From NCBI RefSeq assembly GCF_030734285.1, contig NZ_CP132294.1:3410001-3474000 (forward strand): DNA of 64,000 bases. Reading direction: 5' to 3'. Shown here one piece after another: positions 8,780-16,577 of the stretch (its first letter is position 1; the number at the start of each line of letters is the position of its first letter). Origin of the DNA: Natronococcus sp. AD-5. GTDB taxonomy: Archaea > Halobacteriota > Halobacteria > Halobacteriales > Natrialbaceae. Below the pieces are notes generated by a model that was not told the DNA's origin, ran no database searches, and saw only the letters and a list, made by a program, of their open reading frames with translations. Both the position numbers and the translations under genes were made by a program.

Positions 8780-10162
8780 TCAGGCGTCGGTCTCCTCGAG
8801 TTCGTTCATCTCTTCGTCCTCGTCGGGTTGTCCGAACTTCCGCAACCGCGCCATCATGATCCGGGTATTTTCGACGTCCTCGACCGTGATGCGGACGCCG
8901 TCGTAGGTGATCTCCTCCCCCTCTTCGACGAGGCGGCCGGCCCGATTGAAGATGAAGCCGGCGATGGTCTCGAACTCCTCGCCCTCGGGTAGATCGATCT
9001 CGAGAGCCTCGTTGACGTCCTCGATGTTGACCTCGCCGCGAACGAGGACGGTGTCCTCGTCGATCTCCTCGATCGGTTGTTCCTCGCCGCCCTCGAGGAT
9101 CTCGCCGATGATCTCCTCGACCATGTCCTCCATCGTCACCAGCCCCTCGGTCGTGCCGAACTCGTCGATGACGATCGCCAAGTGCATCCGGTTTTCGCGC
9201 ATCTCGGTGAGCAGTTCGTCGACGTTCTTCGACTCCGGCACGTGCAGCGTCGGCTGGATCAGGTCCGCGAGCTCGAGATTCTCCGTCTCGGCTTCCCCGT
9301 AGTTGAGGTCGCGTACGAGGTCCCGGATGTGGACGACGCCCTGCACGTTGTCGAGGCTCCCCTCGTAGACGGGCACGCGGGCGTGCCCGCTCTGGATACA
9401 GGTCTCGATCGCCTCGTCGATGCTGGCGTCTTTCGGCACCGCCGTCATGTCCAGTCGCGGGGTCATCACCTCCTTGACGATCGTCTTGTTGAACCGGAAG
9501 ATCCGGGTGAGCATCTCGTGTTCATCCTCCTCGAGAACGCCCTCGCGCTCGCCGGACTCGATCATCTCCTGGATCTCGTCGCGGGTGACGTAGGGGGATT
9601 CGATCGCGCCCGTCGAGCCGGTGAGCTTGTTCACCTGGCGCGTGAGGTAATCGAAGAGGACGATCAGCGGGTACAGCAGGTACTCGGTCCCCTTCAGCGG
9701 TTTTGCGATCCGGATCGCCCACGACTCGGTGTTCTCGACTGCGTAGGACTTCGGGGCGCTTTCGCCGAACAGGAGGACGGTGGCGGTGATCCCGAACGTC
9801 GCGAGGATGACGCCGAGCAGCCCCCCGAAGTGAAGCGAGAGCACGGCCGTCGCGATCGACGACATGGCGATGTTGACGATGTTGTTTCCGACGAGAATCG
9901 TCACGAGCAGCCGGTGCGGATCGTCCTTGAGGGTTTTCACCAGTTCCGCGTTCTCGATCTCCTCCTCGACCATCCCCTCGAGGCGGTGTTTCGGCAGGTT
10001 GAACATCGCGATCTCGGAGGAAGAGAAGAATCCCGAGAGAGCGATGAGCACGGCGACGGCGAGGACGCCCAAGATGGTCACGGTCGACTCGTCGAGCTCG
10101 AGACCCAGAAACGGAACCTCGTAGGCAGCGAGCACGACCTCGAACAGCGGAGACAACGCCAT
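8780..10162 (-). CDS. CNNM/HlyC-CorC family membrane protein (DUF21-CBS-CorC domains)
   Basis: This 460-residue protein has the standard order: a DUF21/CNNM membrane domain (about residues 25-205, with SGFFSSSEIAMFNLPKHRLE), a CBS pair (about 225-345, beginning VKEVMTPRLDMTAVP and including RVPVYEGSLDNVQGVVHIRD), and a C-terminal CorC/HlyC domain (about 365-445, EFETIAGFIFNRAGRLVEEG). Family members export Mg2+/Co2+ or modulate such transport and are often misnamed hemolysins. An acidic C-terminal tail follows. It is divergent from the glutaredoxin-like gene, with about 100 bp between starts. Confidence 0.92.
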   Translation of the reverse strand: MALSPLFEVVLAAYEVPFLGLELDESTVTILGVLAVAVLIALSGFFSSSEIAMFNLPKHRLEGMVEEEIENAELVKTLKDDPHRLLVTILVGNNIVNIAMSSIATAVLSLHFGGLLGVILATFGITATVLLFGESAPKSYAVENTESWAIRIAKPLKGTEYLLYPLIVLFDYLTRQVNKLTGSTGAIESPYVTRDEIQEMIESGEREGVLEEDEHEMLTRIFRFNKTIVKEVMTPRLDMTAVPKDASIDEAIETCIQSGHARVPVYEGSLDNVQGVVHIRDLVRDLNYGEAETENLELADLIQPTLHVPESKNVDELLTEMRENRMHLAIVIDEFGTTEGLVTMEDMVEEIIGEILEGGEEQPIEEIDEDTVLVRGEVNIEDVNEALEIDLPEGEEFETIAGFIFNRAGRLVEEGEEITYDGVRITVEDVENTRIMMARLRKFGQPDEDEEMNELEETDA

Positions 10163-10263
10163 TGATGTATTGTCTTACCACCGGATCGGTTAACCGTTTA
10201 CCATTTTCACCCTCCATTTCCGCCGACGACACGTTTACCCGCTCGTTTCCCGAACGATTGCAC

Positions 10264-10593
10264 ATGACCGAGGCCACCAGCCACGACGGCGAGCCGGCGA
10301 TCACGTTCTATCGGCTCCAGGCGTGTCCGTACTGCGAGCGCGTCGCCCGCGTCCTCGAGGAACGGGACCTCGAGTATCGCTCGCGGTTCGTCGAGCCGCT
10401 GCACTCCCGACGCGACGTCGTAAAGCGGGTCGCCGGCGTTCGAACCGTCCCGGTCGTCGTCGACGACGACACCGGCGTGACGATGGCCGAGAGCGCGAAC
10501 ATCGTCGACTACCTCGAGTCGACCTACGGCGACGGCTCGCCGAGCGAACCGAAGACCGCCGACGCGGCGGTCGAAACCGGAGGTGACGACTGA
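10264..10593 (+). CDS. Glutaredoxin-like / GST N-terminal domain protein with CPYC
   Basis: This 109-residue thioredoxin-fold protein has the dithiol active site CPYC (Cys21, Cys24) in LQACPYCERVARVLEE, the cis-proline segment VRTVPVVVDD and the ESANIVDYLEST segment typical of glutaredoxins and GST N-terminal domains. It probably reduces disulfides with small thiols such as gamma-glutamylcysteine. The ATG at 10264 is chosen over upstream starts because the fold begins directly after it. Its stop overlaps the next gene's ATG by one base (TGATG at 10591-10595), so the two are translationally coupled. Confidence 0.88.
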   Translation: MTEATSHDGEPAITFYRLQACPYCERVARVLEERDLEYRSRFVEPLHSRRDVVKRVAGVRTVPVVVDDDTGVTMAESANIVDYLESTYGDGSPSEPKTADAAVETGGDD

Positions 10594-11099
10594 TGCCCGA
10601 GTTCGACGTCGTCGCCCTCGAGCCGACGGACCACGTCGAGCCGGGCGACGAAGCGCCCGACTTCACGCGGCCGCTGGTCACCGACGAGTACTGGGAGGAC
10701 CGCGCGCTCGCCGACCTCGTCGACGGCCGAACGATCCTCGTGTTCACGCCGATGATCGGCTCGTTCGTCGCCAAGTACGCCTGGGACGAACTGGCCGAGC
10801 GCGGCTGGGACGACCGCGAGGAGCGCGTCGTCGGCGTCACGGCCTCGACGCCGTACGCCGTCTCGACGTTCCTCGACGACAACGACTTCCCCTTCGAAAT
10901 CTTCGCCGATCCCGCGAACGGCGTGGCCGAGACGTACGGCCTCGACCATGAACTCGACGGGATGACCGGCATCAGCGAACCGCGTCCCGCGTTCGTCGCC
11001 GTCGGCGCCGATCGGGCCGTCGACGCCGTCTGGGTCGCGAGCGAGTGGCCCGAGTTCCCCGACTACGACGAGCTCGAGAAACGGTTCGGCCTCGCGTAA
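10593..11099 (+). CDS. Peroxiredoxin-like (AhpC/TSA) protein without any cysteine
   Basis: This 168-residue protein has the redoxin fold: GDEAPDFTRPLVTDEYWE at the start, LVFTPMIGSF where the peroxidatic Cys should be, VVGVTASTPYAVSTFLDD, a DPANGVAETYGL segment and a strand ending in RPAFVAVG. The whole chain contains no cysteine, so it cannot be an ordinary peroxidase. It overlaps the CPYC protein gene by one base, suggesting a partnership in which this protein might be a scaffold, chaperone or sensor. Fold assignment is strong; activity is unknown. Confidence 0.82.
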   Translation: MPEFDVVALEPTDHVEPGDEAPDFTRPLVTDEYWEDRALADLVDGRTILVFTPMIGSFVAKYAWDELAERGWDDREERVVGVTASTPYAVSTFLDDNDFPFEIFADPANGVAETYGLDHELDGMTGISEPRPAFVAVGADRAVDAVWVASEWPEFPDYDELEKRFGLA

Positions 11100-11138
11100 C
11101 GCGGTGCGTTTTTGCCGGTTCCGGATCGAACGTGAAAC

Positions 11139-11723
11139 ATGAGCGAACTCGAGCGTGCCGCTACCGCGATCCGGAGCGGCGAGCTGGTCGTCTACCCCAC
11201 TGAAACCGTCTACGGGCTCGGCGCGGACGCGCTCGATCCCGCCGCCGTCGAGCGCGTCTTCGAGGCGAAGGGACGCGATCGATCCAAACCCGTCTCGATG
11301 GCGGTCCCGTCGGTGCCGGCGGCGCTCGAGTACGTCCGCGCGAGCACGCGCGAGCGCGAGTTCATGGCGACGTTCCTTCCCGGTCCGGTGACGGTACTCT
11401 GTCGCCACCGCGACGCCGTCCCGGACGAGCTTACGGCGGGACGGGACCGCGTCGGCGTCAGGATCCCGGACCACCCCCTCGCGCTTCGGCTCTGCGAGCG
11501 GGCGGCGACGCCGATCACCGCGACGAGCGCGAACGTCAGCGGTCGCGGGAGCGTTCAGCGACTCGAAGAACTCGAGTCGACGGTCCGCGAGGCGGCCGCG
11601 GTGATCCTCGACGACGGCGAGACGCCCGGCACCGAGAGCACCGTCGTCGACGTCTCGTCGGGGACGATTCACCGCCGCGGCGCGCGAGCGGACGAGATCG
11701 AGCGCTGGCTCGAAACGCACTAG
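11139..11723 (+). CDS. Threonylcarbamoyl-AMP synthase, Sua5/YrdC/TsaC family
   Basis: This 194-residue single-domain YrdC protein makes threonylcarbamoyl-AMP from threonine, bicarbonate and ATP for the t6A37 modification of tRNAs. The signature YPTETVYGLGADAL (residues 19-32), the KGRDRSKPVSM segment and ATSANVSGRG with TESTVVDVS are all present. It lacks the extra C-terminal Sua5 domain, so it is of TsaC size. The stop TAG lies in a CTAG palindrome shared with the stop of the convergent gene. Confidence 0.93.
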   Translation: MSELERAATAIRSGELVVYPTETVYGLGADALDPAAVERVFEAKGRDRSKPVSMAVPSVPAALEYVRASTREREFMATFLPGPVTVLCRHRDAVPDELTAGRDRVGVRIPDHPLALRLCERAATPITATSANVSGRGSVQRLEELESTVREAAAVILDDGETPGTESTVVDVSSGTIHRRGARADEIERWLETH

Positions 11724-12406
11724 TCGAACCCGAGCAACGACCGTAGCGTCCGCGTCCGAACGCCACACTCCGCGGCGAACTGGCAGGCCTCGCACTTCGA
11801 CCGATCGTCGATCCTGGCCGGCGGGCCGTCGAGTTCCCGAACCGTCCGAAGCACCCGGCGATACCGGGCCTTGCGTCGCGTCGTGAGTCGAATTCGACGG
11901 ATCACGCCGTAGGCGGGATACTCGAGCCACGCGCGCTCGACCGATCGCTCGTGCTCCCAGGCGAGCGCCTTCGCGGCCGCGACGGCGTGGACCGATTGCG
12001 GCTCCCAGACGCCGTTTTCCGGCGGTCGACCCGCCGAAACGAGCGCGGGCTCGAGCGGATCCGCGAGCACCTTGTGGACGACGCCGCGACAGTGCCGTCC
12101 GGTCGCGAGGGGGTTTCGGTCGGCGGGGTCGCAGAACCGATTCCAGTGGCCGTCCGCCGCGAGCCGGTCGCGCGTCTCCGAGAGCCGGTCGCGGTACGCC
12201 GACGGAGAGACGGCGATCGGCTCGTCCTCGAGGTCGTCGCTCTCGGTCTCGAGGAGGGTCTCGTAGCGGGACGCGAGCGTCCGAATTTCAGCGATCTCGG
12301 GCGGCGGCTCTCGATCGGCTGGATCGCGCTGGCGCTGGTAGTAGCACTTCCGCGGGCAGTAGGCGGCGGTCCGCAGGTCGCTGAAGGGGACGCGGGCTCG
12401 AGACAC
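11720..12406 (-). CDS. Orphan Cas4-like Fe-S protein with degenerate nuclease motifs
   Basis: This 228-residue protein (GTG start at 12406) has the Cas4/Dna2-like frame: an N-terminal AAYCPRKCYYQRQ with Cys17 and Cys21 and a C-terminal CEACQFAAECG, together the usual four-cysteine Fe-S cluster arrangement. In Cas4 the middle carries a D...ExK metal site followed by a Q-rich motif; here the equivalent stretch (about residues 105-150) reads ALVSAGRPPENGVW and AVAAAKALAWEHE with no ExK. No CRISPR array or cas gene is in the window. It is probably a non-nuclease relative. A TATA-like TTTTTATA lies about 25 nt upstream on the minus strand (12429-12436). Confidence 0.72.
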   Translation of the reverse strand: MSRARVPFSDLRTAAYCPRKCYYQRQRDPADREPPPEIAEIRTLASRYETLLETESDDLEDEPIAVSPSAYRDRLSETRDRLAADGHWNRFCDPADRNPLATGRHCRGVVHKVLADPLEPALVSAGRPPENGVWEPQSVHAVAAAKALAWEHERSVERAWLEYPAYGVIRRIRLTTRRKARYRRVLRTVRELDGPPARIDDRSKCEACQFAAECGVRTRTLRSLLGFD

Positions 12407-12502
12407 GACCGGTCTGGCCGCCGCTTCATATAAAAAGTCTCGTCTAGGAACGGACTAGAGTGGTGGCAGGTAGTCGTGGCTGTACGCGGGAGATAAATCG
12501 TA

Positions 12503-12537
12503 CCGAGCGCGAGCGGAGCGGTCGCTCGGCCTTTTTT
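12503..12537 (+). terminator. Possible intrinsic-type terminator on the plus strand
   Basis: CCGAGCG (12503-12509) and CGCTCGG (12523-12529) form a 7-bp stem followed directly by CCTTTTTTC. No plus-strand gene lies upstream in this gap, so it may end an antisense or small RNA, or be a chance structure. Confidence 0.35.
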
Positions 12538-12562
12538 CATCGAAGTTTTTTACGGGAGTTGA

Positions 12563-12604
12563 GCGACCAGCCTTCGGCTGGTCGCGACGCCCCCGAGAAA
12601 AAAG
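12563..12604 (-). terminator. Probable terminator region of the 12612-13202 gene: T6 run and a perfect 10-bp hairpin
   Basis: On the minus strand a T6 run (12603-12598) begins nine bases after the stop codon, followed by GCGACCAGCC / GGCTGGTCGC (12563-12585), a perfect stem with a 3-base loop. A T-run directly after the stop suits archaeal termination; the role of the later hairpin is unclear. Confidence 0.5.
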
Positions 12605-12611
12605 TTCGTTC

Positions 12612-13202
12612 TTAGAAGTCAACGTCCGTCTCCATTCCCTCGGTCGCATCCTCGAGGCCGTCCTCGCGGACGTCCGTCGTCATGCGCTCGGAGAGCGCCG
12701 CGTCCGCGAGGATGCTGTCGAACTCGTCGCGGTAGCGGTCGTTCGCCGTCCGGGACTCGTCCTGGGCCGCGGCGACGCGACGGTAGCGGCTGATCTGCTC
12801 CTCGGTGACGTCGTACTCCGCGGCGAGCGTCTCGTCGTCCTCCTCGCGGTTGCGGATCGCGACGAGATCGACCTCGTCGGCGTCGGCGTCGTCGATGAGG
12901 TGCAGCGACAGCCGCGCCTCGAAGACGTCTTCTTCGTCGACGCCGAGTTCGTCGGCGAGTTCCTCGTCGGGCAACCCGTCGTAGAACCCTCTCGCAACCG
13001 CGATGTAGTCGTCGGTCGAGAGCGGACCCTCGAACTCGTATCGTTCTCGCATCTGGGAGACGACGCTCTCGAGGCGTTCCTGGTCCGTTCGCTCGTCCTT
13101 TTCGAGCGATCCGCGGGTGTCTTCTTGCGCTTCGGTAACCGTTTCCTCGCCGTCGGTGACGTCGGTGAAAATGTCTCGGAGTTCCTCGGTTTTGTCGTTC
13201 AT
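12612..13202 (-). CDS. Conserved haloarchaeal regulator-like protein ('conditioned medium-induced protein 4' type)
   Basis: This 196-residue acidic protein begins KTEELRDIFTDVTDGEETVTE, a block I recall from haloarchaeal proteins annotated as conditioned medium-induced protein 4. The middle (about residues 60-150) has two helical repeats that look like small helix-turn-helix units: DELADELGVDEEDVFEARLS and LAAEYDVTEEQISRYRRV. These suggest DNA binding or a sigma-region-like helix pair, but this is inference. No membrane segment. A terminator-like T-run follows the stop. Confidence 0.75.
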   Translation of the reverse strand: MNDKTEELRDIFTDVTDGEETVTEAQEDTRGSLEKDERTDQERLESVVSQMRERYEFEGPLSTDDYIAVARGFYDGLPDEELADELGVDEEDVFEARLSLHLIDDADADEVDLVAIRNREEDDETLAAEYDVTEEQISRYRRVAAAQDESRTANDRYRDEFDSILADAALSERMTTDVREDGLEDATEGMETDVDF

Positions 13203-13379
13203 GGGTAGACACTCCCGACAGGTGGCTATTTAAGCCTGTTGCCAGATAATCGTGGGTCGGTCGCATATCGTCGATCGTGATGAACTCAAAATTGTTTGTC
13301 GATTTACGCAAGCAGGCGTTACGGTGCGCCACCCGATGACGTGGTAAGAATTAAGTTACGTCCCCCCTCGTGATTGTAC

Positions 13380-15581
13380 ATGAACGTTGTAGCGCAGACG
13401 GAGGTGACGCGGGAGACGTACTGGGGGCTCAGTAGCACGGAGTACGCGCTGTTCTATCTCCTCGCAACCGTTGTGGTCCTCGTCTTCCTCTACGGTGTGT
13501 ACCAGCGGTTCGCCCGCTACGCGGCGGGCGACGACGACCCGTTCGAGCGTCTCGACGACCTCTCGAGTCGCATCGTCGGCGGCACCAAGATCGTCCTCTC
13601 GAACGAGAAACAGTTCAATCGGGACCTCTACGGCGGATTGATGCACGCTTTCATCATGTGGGGGTTCCTGACGCTGTTTACTGCGACGCTGATCCTCATG
13701 GTCGACGAGTACGTCGCCCGGAAGGCGCTCAAGTCGGCGTTCTGGCACGGCGACTTCTACCTCGCCTACAAGTTCATCGTCAACGCGATGGGACTGCTGT
13801 TCGTCGTCGGCATCGGGATGGCGATGTACCGCCGGTACTGGATTCGCAACGAGCGACTCTGGGGTCGCCACACGAGCACCGAGGACGACATCTTCATCTG
13901 GACGCTGTTCGCGCTGGGCGTCGGCGGCTTCCTGCTCCAGGGGCTGCGCATCTACGCGACGGGCATGCCCGACCACGAGATCGTCAGCTTCGTCGGCTGG
14001 GGGCTCGCGCTGCTCTTCCAGTCGATCGGCCTGCCGACGGTCGCGGGGACGGCGACCGATCCGAACCACGTCACGTTGGGGGTCTTCGGCGTCAACGCCG
14101 AAACCGTCCACTGGATGGCCTGGTGGTCCCACTCGCTGCTCGCGTTCTTCTTCATCGCGTGGATCCCCTACGCGAAGCCGTTCCACATGCTCTCCTCGTT
14201 CGCGAACGTCGTCACCCGCGACGAGAAGGCCGGCAAGCGCCTGCCGAACGTGCCCTCGGATCTGGACGCGACCAACGCCGAGTCCATCGACGACTTCACC
14301 TGGAAGGAACTGCTCGACCAGGACGCCTGCACCAAGTGCGGCCGCTGTTCCTCCGTCTGTCCCGCGAAGGCCTCCGACCGGCCGCTCGACCCGCGCAACG
14401 TCATCCTCGACCTCAAAAAGTACCGCGAGGAACTCGAGGCCGGCGGCGACGAGCAGCCGATCATCGCCGACGGGGGGACGAGCGTTATCGACACGGAGAC
14501 GATGGAGTCCTGCATGGCCTGCATGGCCTGCATGGACGCCTGTCCCGTCGAGATCGAGCACCTCCAGTCCTTTACCCGGCTCAACCGCCAGATGACCGAC
14601 CAGGGCGACATCGCCCCGAGCATGCAGGACGTCTTCCAGAACGTCATGCAGAACGGCAACACCTTCGGCGACAGTCCCCGGAACCGCGGCGACTGGACCG
14701 AGGACCTCGAGTTCGACGTCGCCGACGCCCGCGAAGAGACGGTCGACTACCTCTGGTACGTCGGCGATTTCCCGAGCTACGACGACCGCAACAAGCGGGT
14801 CGCCCGCTCGCTGGCGACCATCCTCCAGGAGGCCGACGTCAGCTTCGGCATCCTCTTCGACGACGAGAAGTTCGACGGCAACGACATTCGGCGGGTCGGC
14901 GAGGAGTTCCTCTACATCGAACTCGCCGGCCACCACGTCGAGACCTGGGAGGACTGCGAGTTCGACACAATCGTCTGCACCGACCCCCACTCCTACAACA
15001 CCTTCAAGAACGAGTACCCGGAGGTCGACTTCGAGGAGTTCGCCGACGACCCGATGATGCCGTTCGACTACACCGACGAGTGGAACGCCGACGGCGAAAT
15101 CGACGTCCTCCACTGGACCCAGGCCGTCGAAGAGCTGGTCACCGAGGGCAAACTCGAGCTGTCGGGCACCGAACTCGACTACACGGTCACCTACCACGAT
15201 CCGTGTCACCTGGGCCGGTACAACGACGAGTACGAGGCCCCGCGCGAACTCATCAAGGCGACGGGCTGCGAACTCGACGAGATGCCGCGCAACCGCTCGA
15301 ACTCGTTCTGCTGCGGCGGCGGCGGCGGCGGCCTCTGGATGGACTTCGAAGAGGAGCCCAAGCCGAGCGAAGAACGGATTCGGGAGGCGCTCGAGGACAC
15401 CGACGCCGGGTCGGACGTCGAGAAGTTCGTCGTCGCCTGCCCGATGTGCATGACGATGTACGAGGACGGCCGCAAGACCGGCGGCTACGAAGAGGAGATC
15501 GAGGTCGTCGACGTCGCCGAGCTGATCGTCGAGGCGATCGGCGCCGAGGAGGAGGCCGACCTCGAGGTCGCGGCGGACTGA
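13380..15581 (+). CDS. Membrane-bound Fe-S oxidoreductase, HdrD/EMO-like (cytochrome b-type domain + 2[4Fe-4S] + CCG domain)
   Basis: This 733-residue protein probably passes electrons from electron-transfer flavoprotein (fatty acid oxidation) to menaquinone. Residues 1-290 hold about six helices with His residues, like a NarI/DsrM-type di-heme domain. Two ferredoxin motifs follow: CxxCxxCxxxC at 317-327 and 378-388, each ending in CP. The C-terminal part has one full CCG motif (Cys644-Cys645-Gly646) with Cys609 in PCHLGRY and CPMCMTMY near 687; the preceding CCG repeat is degenerate. The same build occurs in ETF:menaquinone oxidoreductases (EMO). etfAB is not in the window. A TTAAG element at 13351 is a likely TATA box. 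Confidence 0.87.
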   Translation: MNVVAQTEVTRETYWGLSSTEYALFYLLATVVVLVFLYGVYQRFARYAAGDDDPFERLDDLSSRIVGGTKIVLSNEKQFNRDLYGGLMHAFIMWGFLTLFTATLILMVDEYVARKALKSAFWHGDFYLAYKFIVNAMGLLFVVGIGMAMYRRYWIRNERLWGRHTSTEDDIFIWTLFALGVGGFLLQGLRIYATGMPDHEIVSFVGWGLALLFQSIGLPTVAGTATDPNHVTLGVFGVNAETVHWMAWWSHSLLAFFFIAWIPYAKPFHMLSSFANVVTRDEKAGKRLPNVPSDLDATNAESIDDFTWKELLDQDACTKCGRCSSVCPAKASDRPLDPRNVILDLKKYREELEAGGDEQPIIADGGTSVIDTETMESCMACMACMDACPVEIEHLQSFTRLNRQMTDQGDIAPSMQDVFQNVMQNGNTFGDSPRNRGDWTEDLEFDVADAREETVDYLWYVGDFPSYDDRNKRVARSLATILQEADVSFGILFDDEKFDGNDIRRVGEEFLYIELAGHHVETWEDCEFDTIVCTDPHSYNTFKNEYPEVDFEEFADDPMMPFDYTDEWNADGEIDVLHWTQAVEELVTEGKLELSGTELDYTVTYHDPCHLGRYNDEYEAPRELIKATGCELDEMPRNRSNSFCCGGGGGGLWMDFEEEPKPSEERIREALEDTDAGSDVEKFVVACPMCMTMYEDGRKTGGYEEEIEVVDVAELIVEAIGAEEEADLEVAAD

Positions 15582-15711
15582 ATCGGATCTCGGCGCTCAC
15601 CCGAGGACGCTCTCGTACTGCCGATTCGTTTCGGAGGGACGCCGGCGGCTACGCACTGGGTGGTGCAGACCGAAAGACGATTGGTGGCCGCGAACGGCGC
15701 CGACGGCGAGG

Positions 15712-16440
15712 TTACGAAGAAGTACGTTCGGGACGGGAACCCGGTTCCGCCGTCGCCTCCATCGACTGCAGTTCGCGCACGTACTCGAGGAAGTTCTCGA
15801 ACACCAGCTTCGCCTCGCACGCTTTTTGATAGTTCTCCTCGGTGATCTCGGTGAGGACGGACTCGCGGCGTTCGTCGGAGAGTTCCTTCCGGTGGACGAG
15901 TTCGCGGGCGGTCTTCGTGTCGTACTCGGGGTGGAACTGGAGGCCGAAGACCCGGTCCTTGCGGAAGCCGTGGTTGGAGTAGTGATTCTTGGCGAGGGGT
16001 TCGGACCCGGACGGGAGGTCCGATACCTCGTCGGCGTGGCTCGTGAAGGCGGTGAACTCCCGGGAGATGCCGTCGAAGAGTCGCGACTCGCCGGAGTGTT
16101 CGATCTCGCTGTACCCGACCTCGTAGGTGCCCATATCCTCGACGGTGCCGCCGAGGACGTCCGCGAGCAGTTGGTGCCCCCAACAGATACCGAGGAACGG
16201 GATGTCGCGCTCGATCGCCTCGCCGACCCACTCCTTGGTCGGCGGAATCCACTCTTCGTCCCAGTAGACCGAGGACCGGGAGCCGGTAACGACCGCGCCG
16301 TCGAAGTCGAACGTCTCCGGCAGCGACCCCTCGGTGACGTCGAACTCGGCCAGGGATGCGTCGAGTTCACGTCGGAAGTTTCGCGTCGTGTTCTCGTCCC
16401 GGTGGGATGCGTTCAGGACGGCAATACGAAGCTGACTCAT
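15712..16440 (-). CDS. Class I glutamine amidotransferase-like protein
   Basis: This 242-residue protein has the GATase-1 triad: Cys86 in GICWGHQLLADVLGG and His170/Glu172 in GLQFHPEYD. Such stand-alone domains resemble the GMP synthase glutaminase and release ammonia from glutamine for a partner or cleave gamma-glutamyl bonds. No obvious synthetase partner lies beside it; the neighbours are the HdrD-like gene (convergent) and an AMP-ligase-like gene (same strand, 137 bp upstream). The C-terminal tail is polar and likely disordered. The exact substrate cannot be told from sequence. Confidence 0.85.
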   Translation of the reverse strand: MSQLRIAVLNASHRDENTTRNFRRELDASLAEFDVTEGSLPETFDFDGAVVTGSRSSVYWDEEWIPPTKEWVGEAIERDIPFLGICWGHQLLADVLGGTVEDMGTYEVGYSEIEHSGESRLFDGISREFTAFTSHADEVSDLPSGSEPLAKNHYSNHGFRKDRVFGLQFHPEYDTKTARELVHRKELSDERRESVLTEITEENYQKACEAKLVFENFLEYVRELQSMEATAEPGSRPERTSS

Positions 16441-16577
16441 CAGCGGTACGTGGACACTCGAGAGGAAAAGACCTTCCGTCGCACACCGTCGTTGCCGGTA
16501 CCGTGGAGCCCGTTCAGGGCCCGACCGTCGCTCGAGCCCGTCGATCTCGCCGTCGAACGAGAACGAGCGGGCGGAAC

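Noticed and set aside
10567-10590. ORB-like text GCGGTCGAAACCGGAGG in the glutaredoxin-like gene (protein AVETGG)
   Set aside because: The TGAAAC core and a run of four or more G are missing, so it does not meet the pattern of the others.
11720-12406. Evidence of a CRISPR-Cas system from the Cas4-like gene
   Set aside because: No repeat-spacer array and no other cas gene anywhere in the window.
13356-15209. 617-codon minus-strand frame opposite the HdrD/EMO-like gene
   Set aside because: Val/Asp-rich antisense shadow that arises from high G+C; the plus-strand frame has all the Fe-S motifs.
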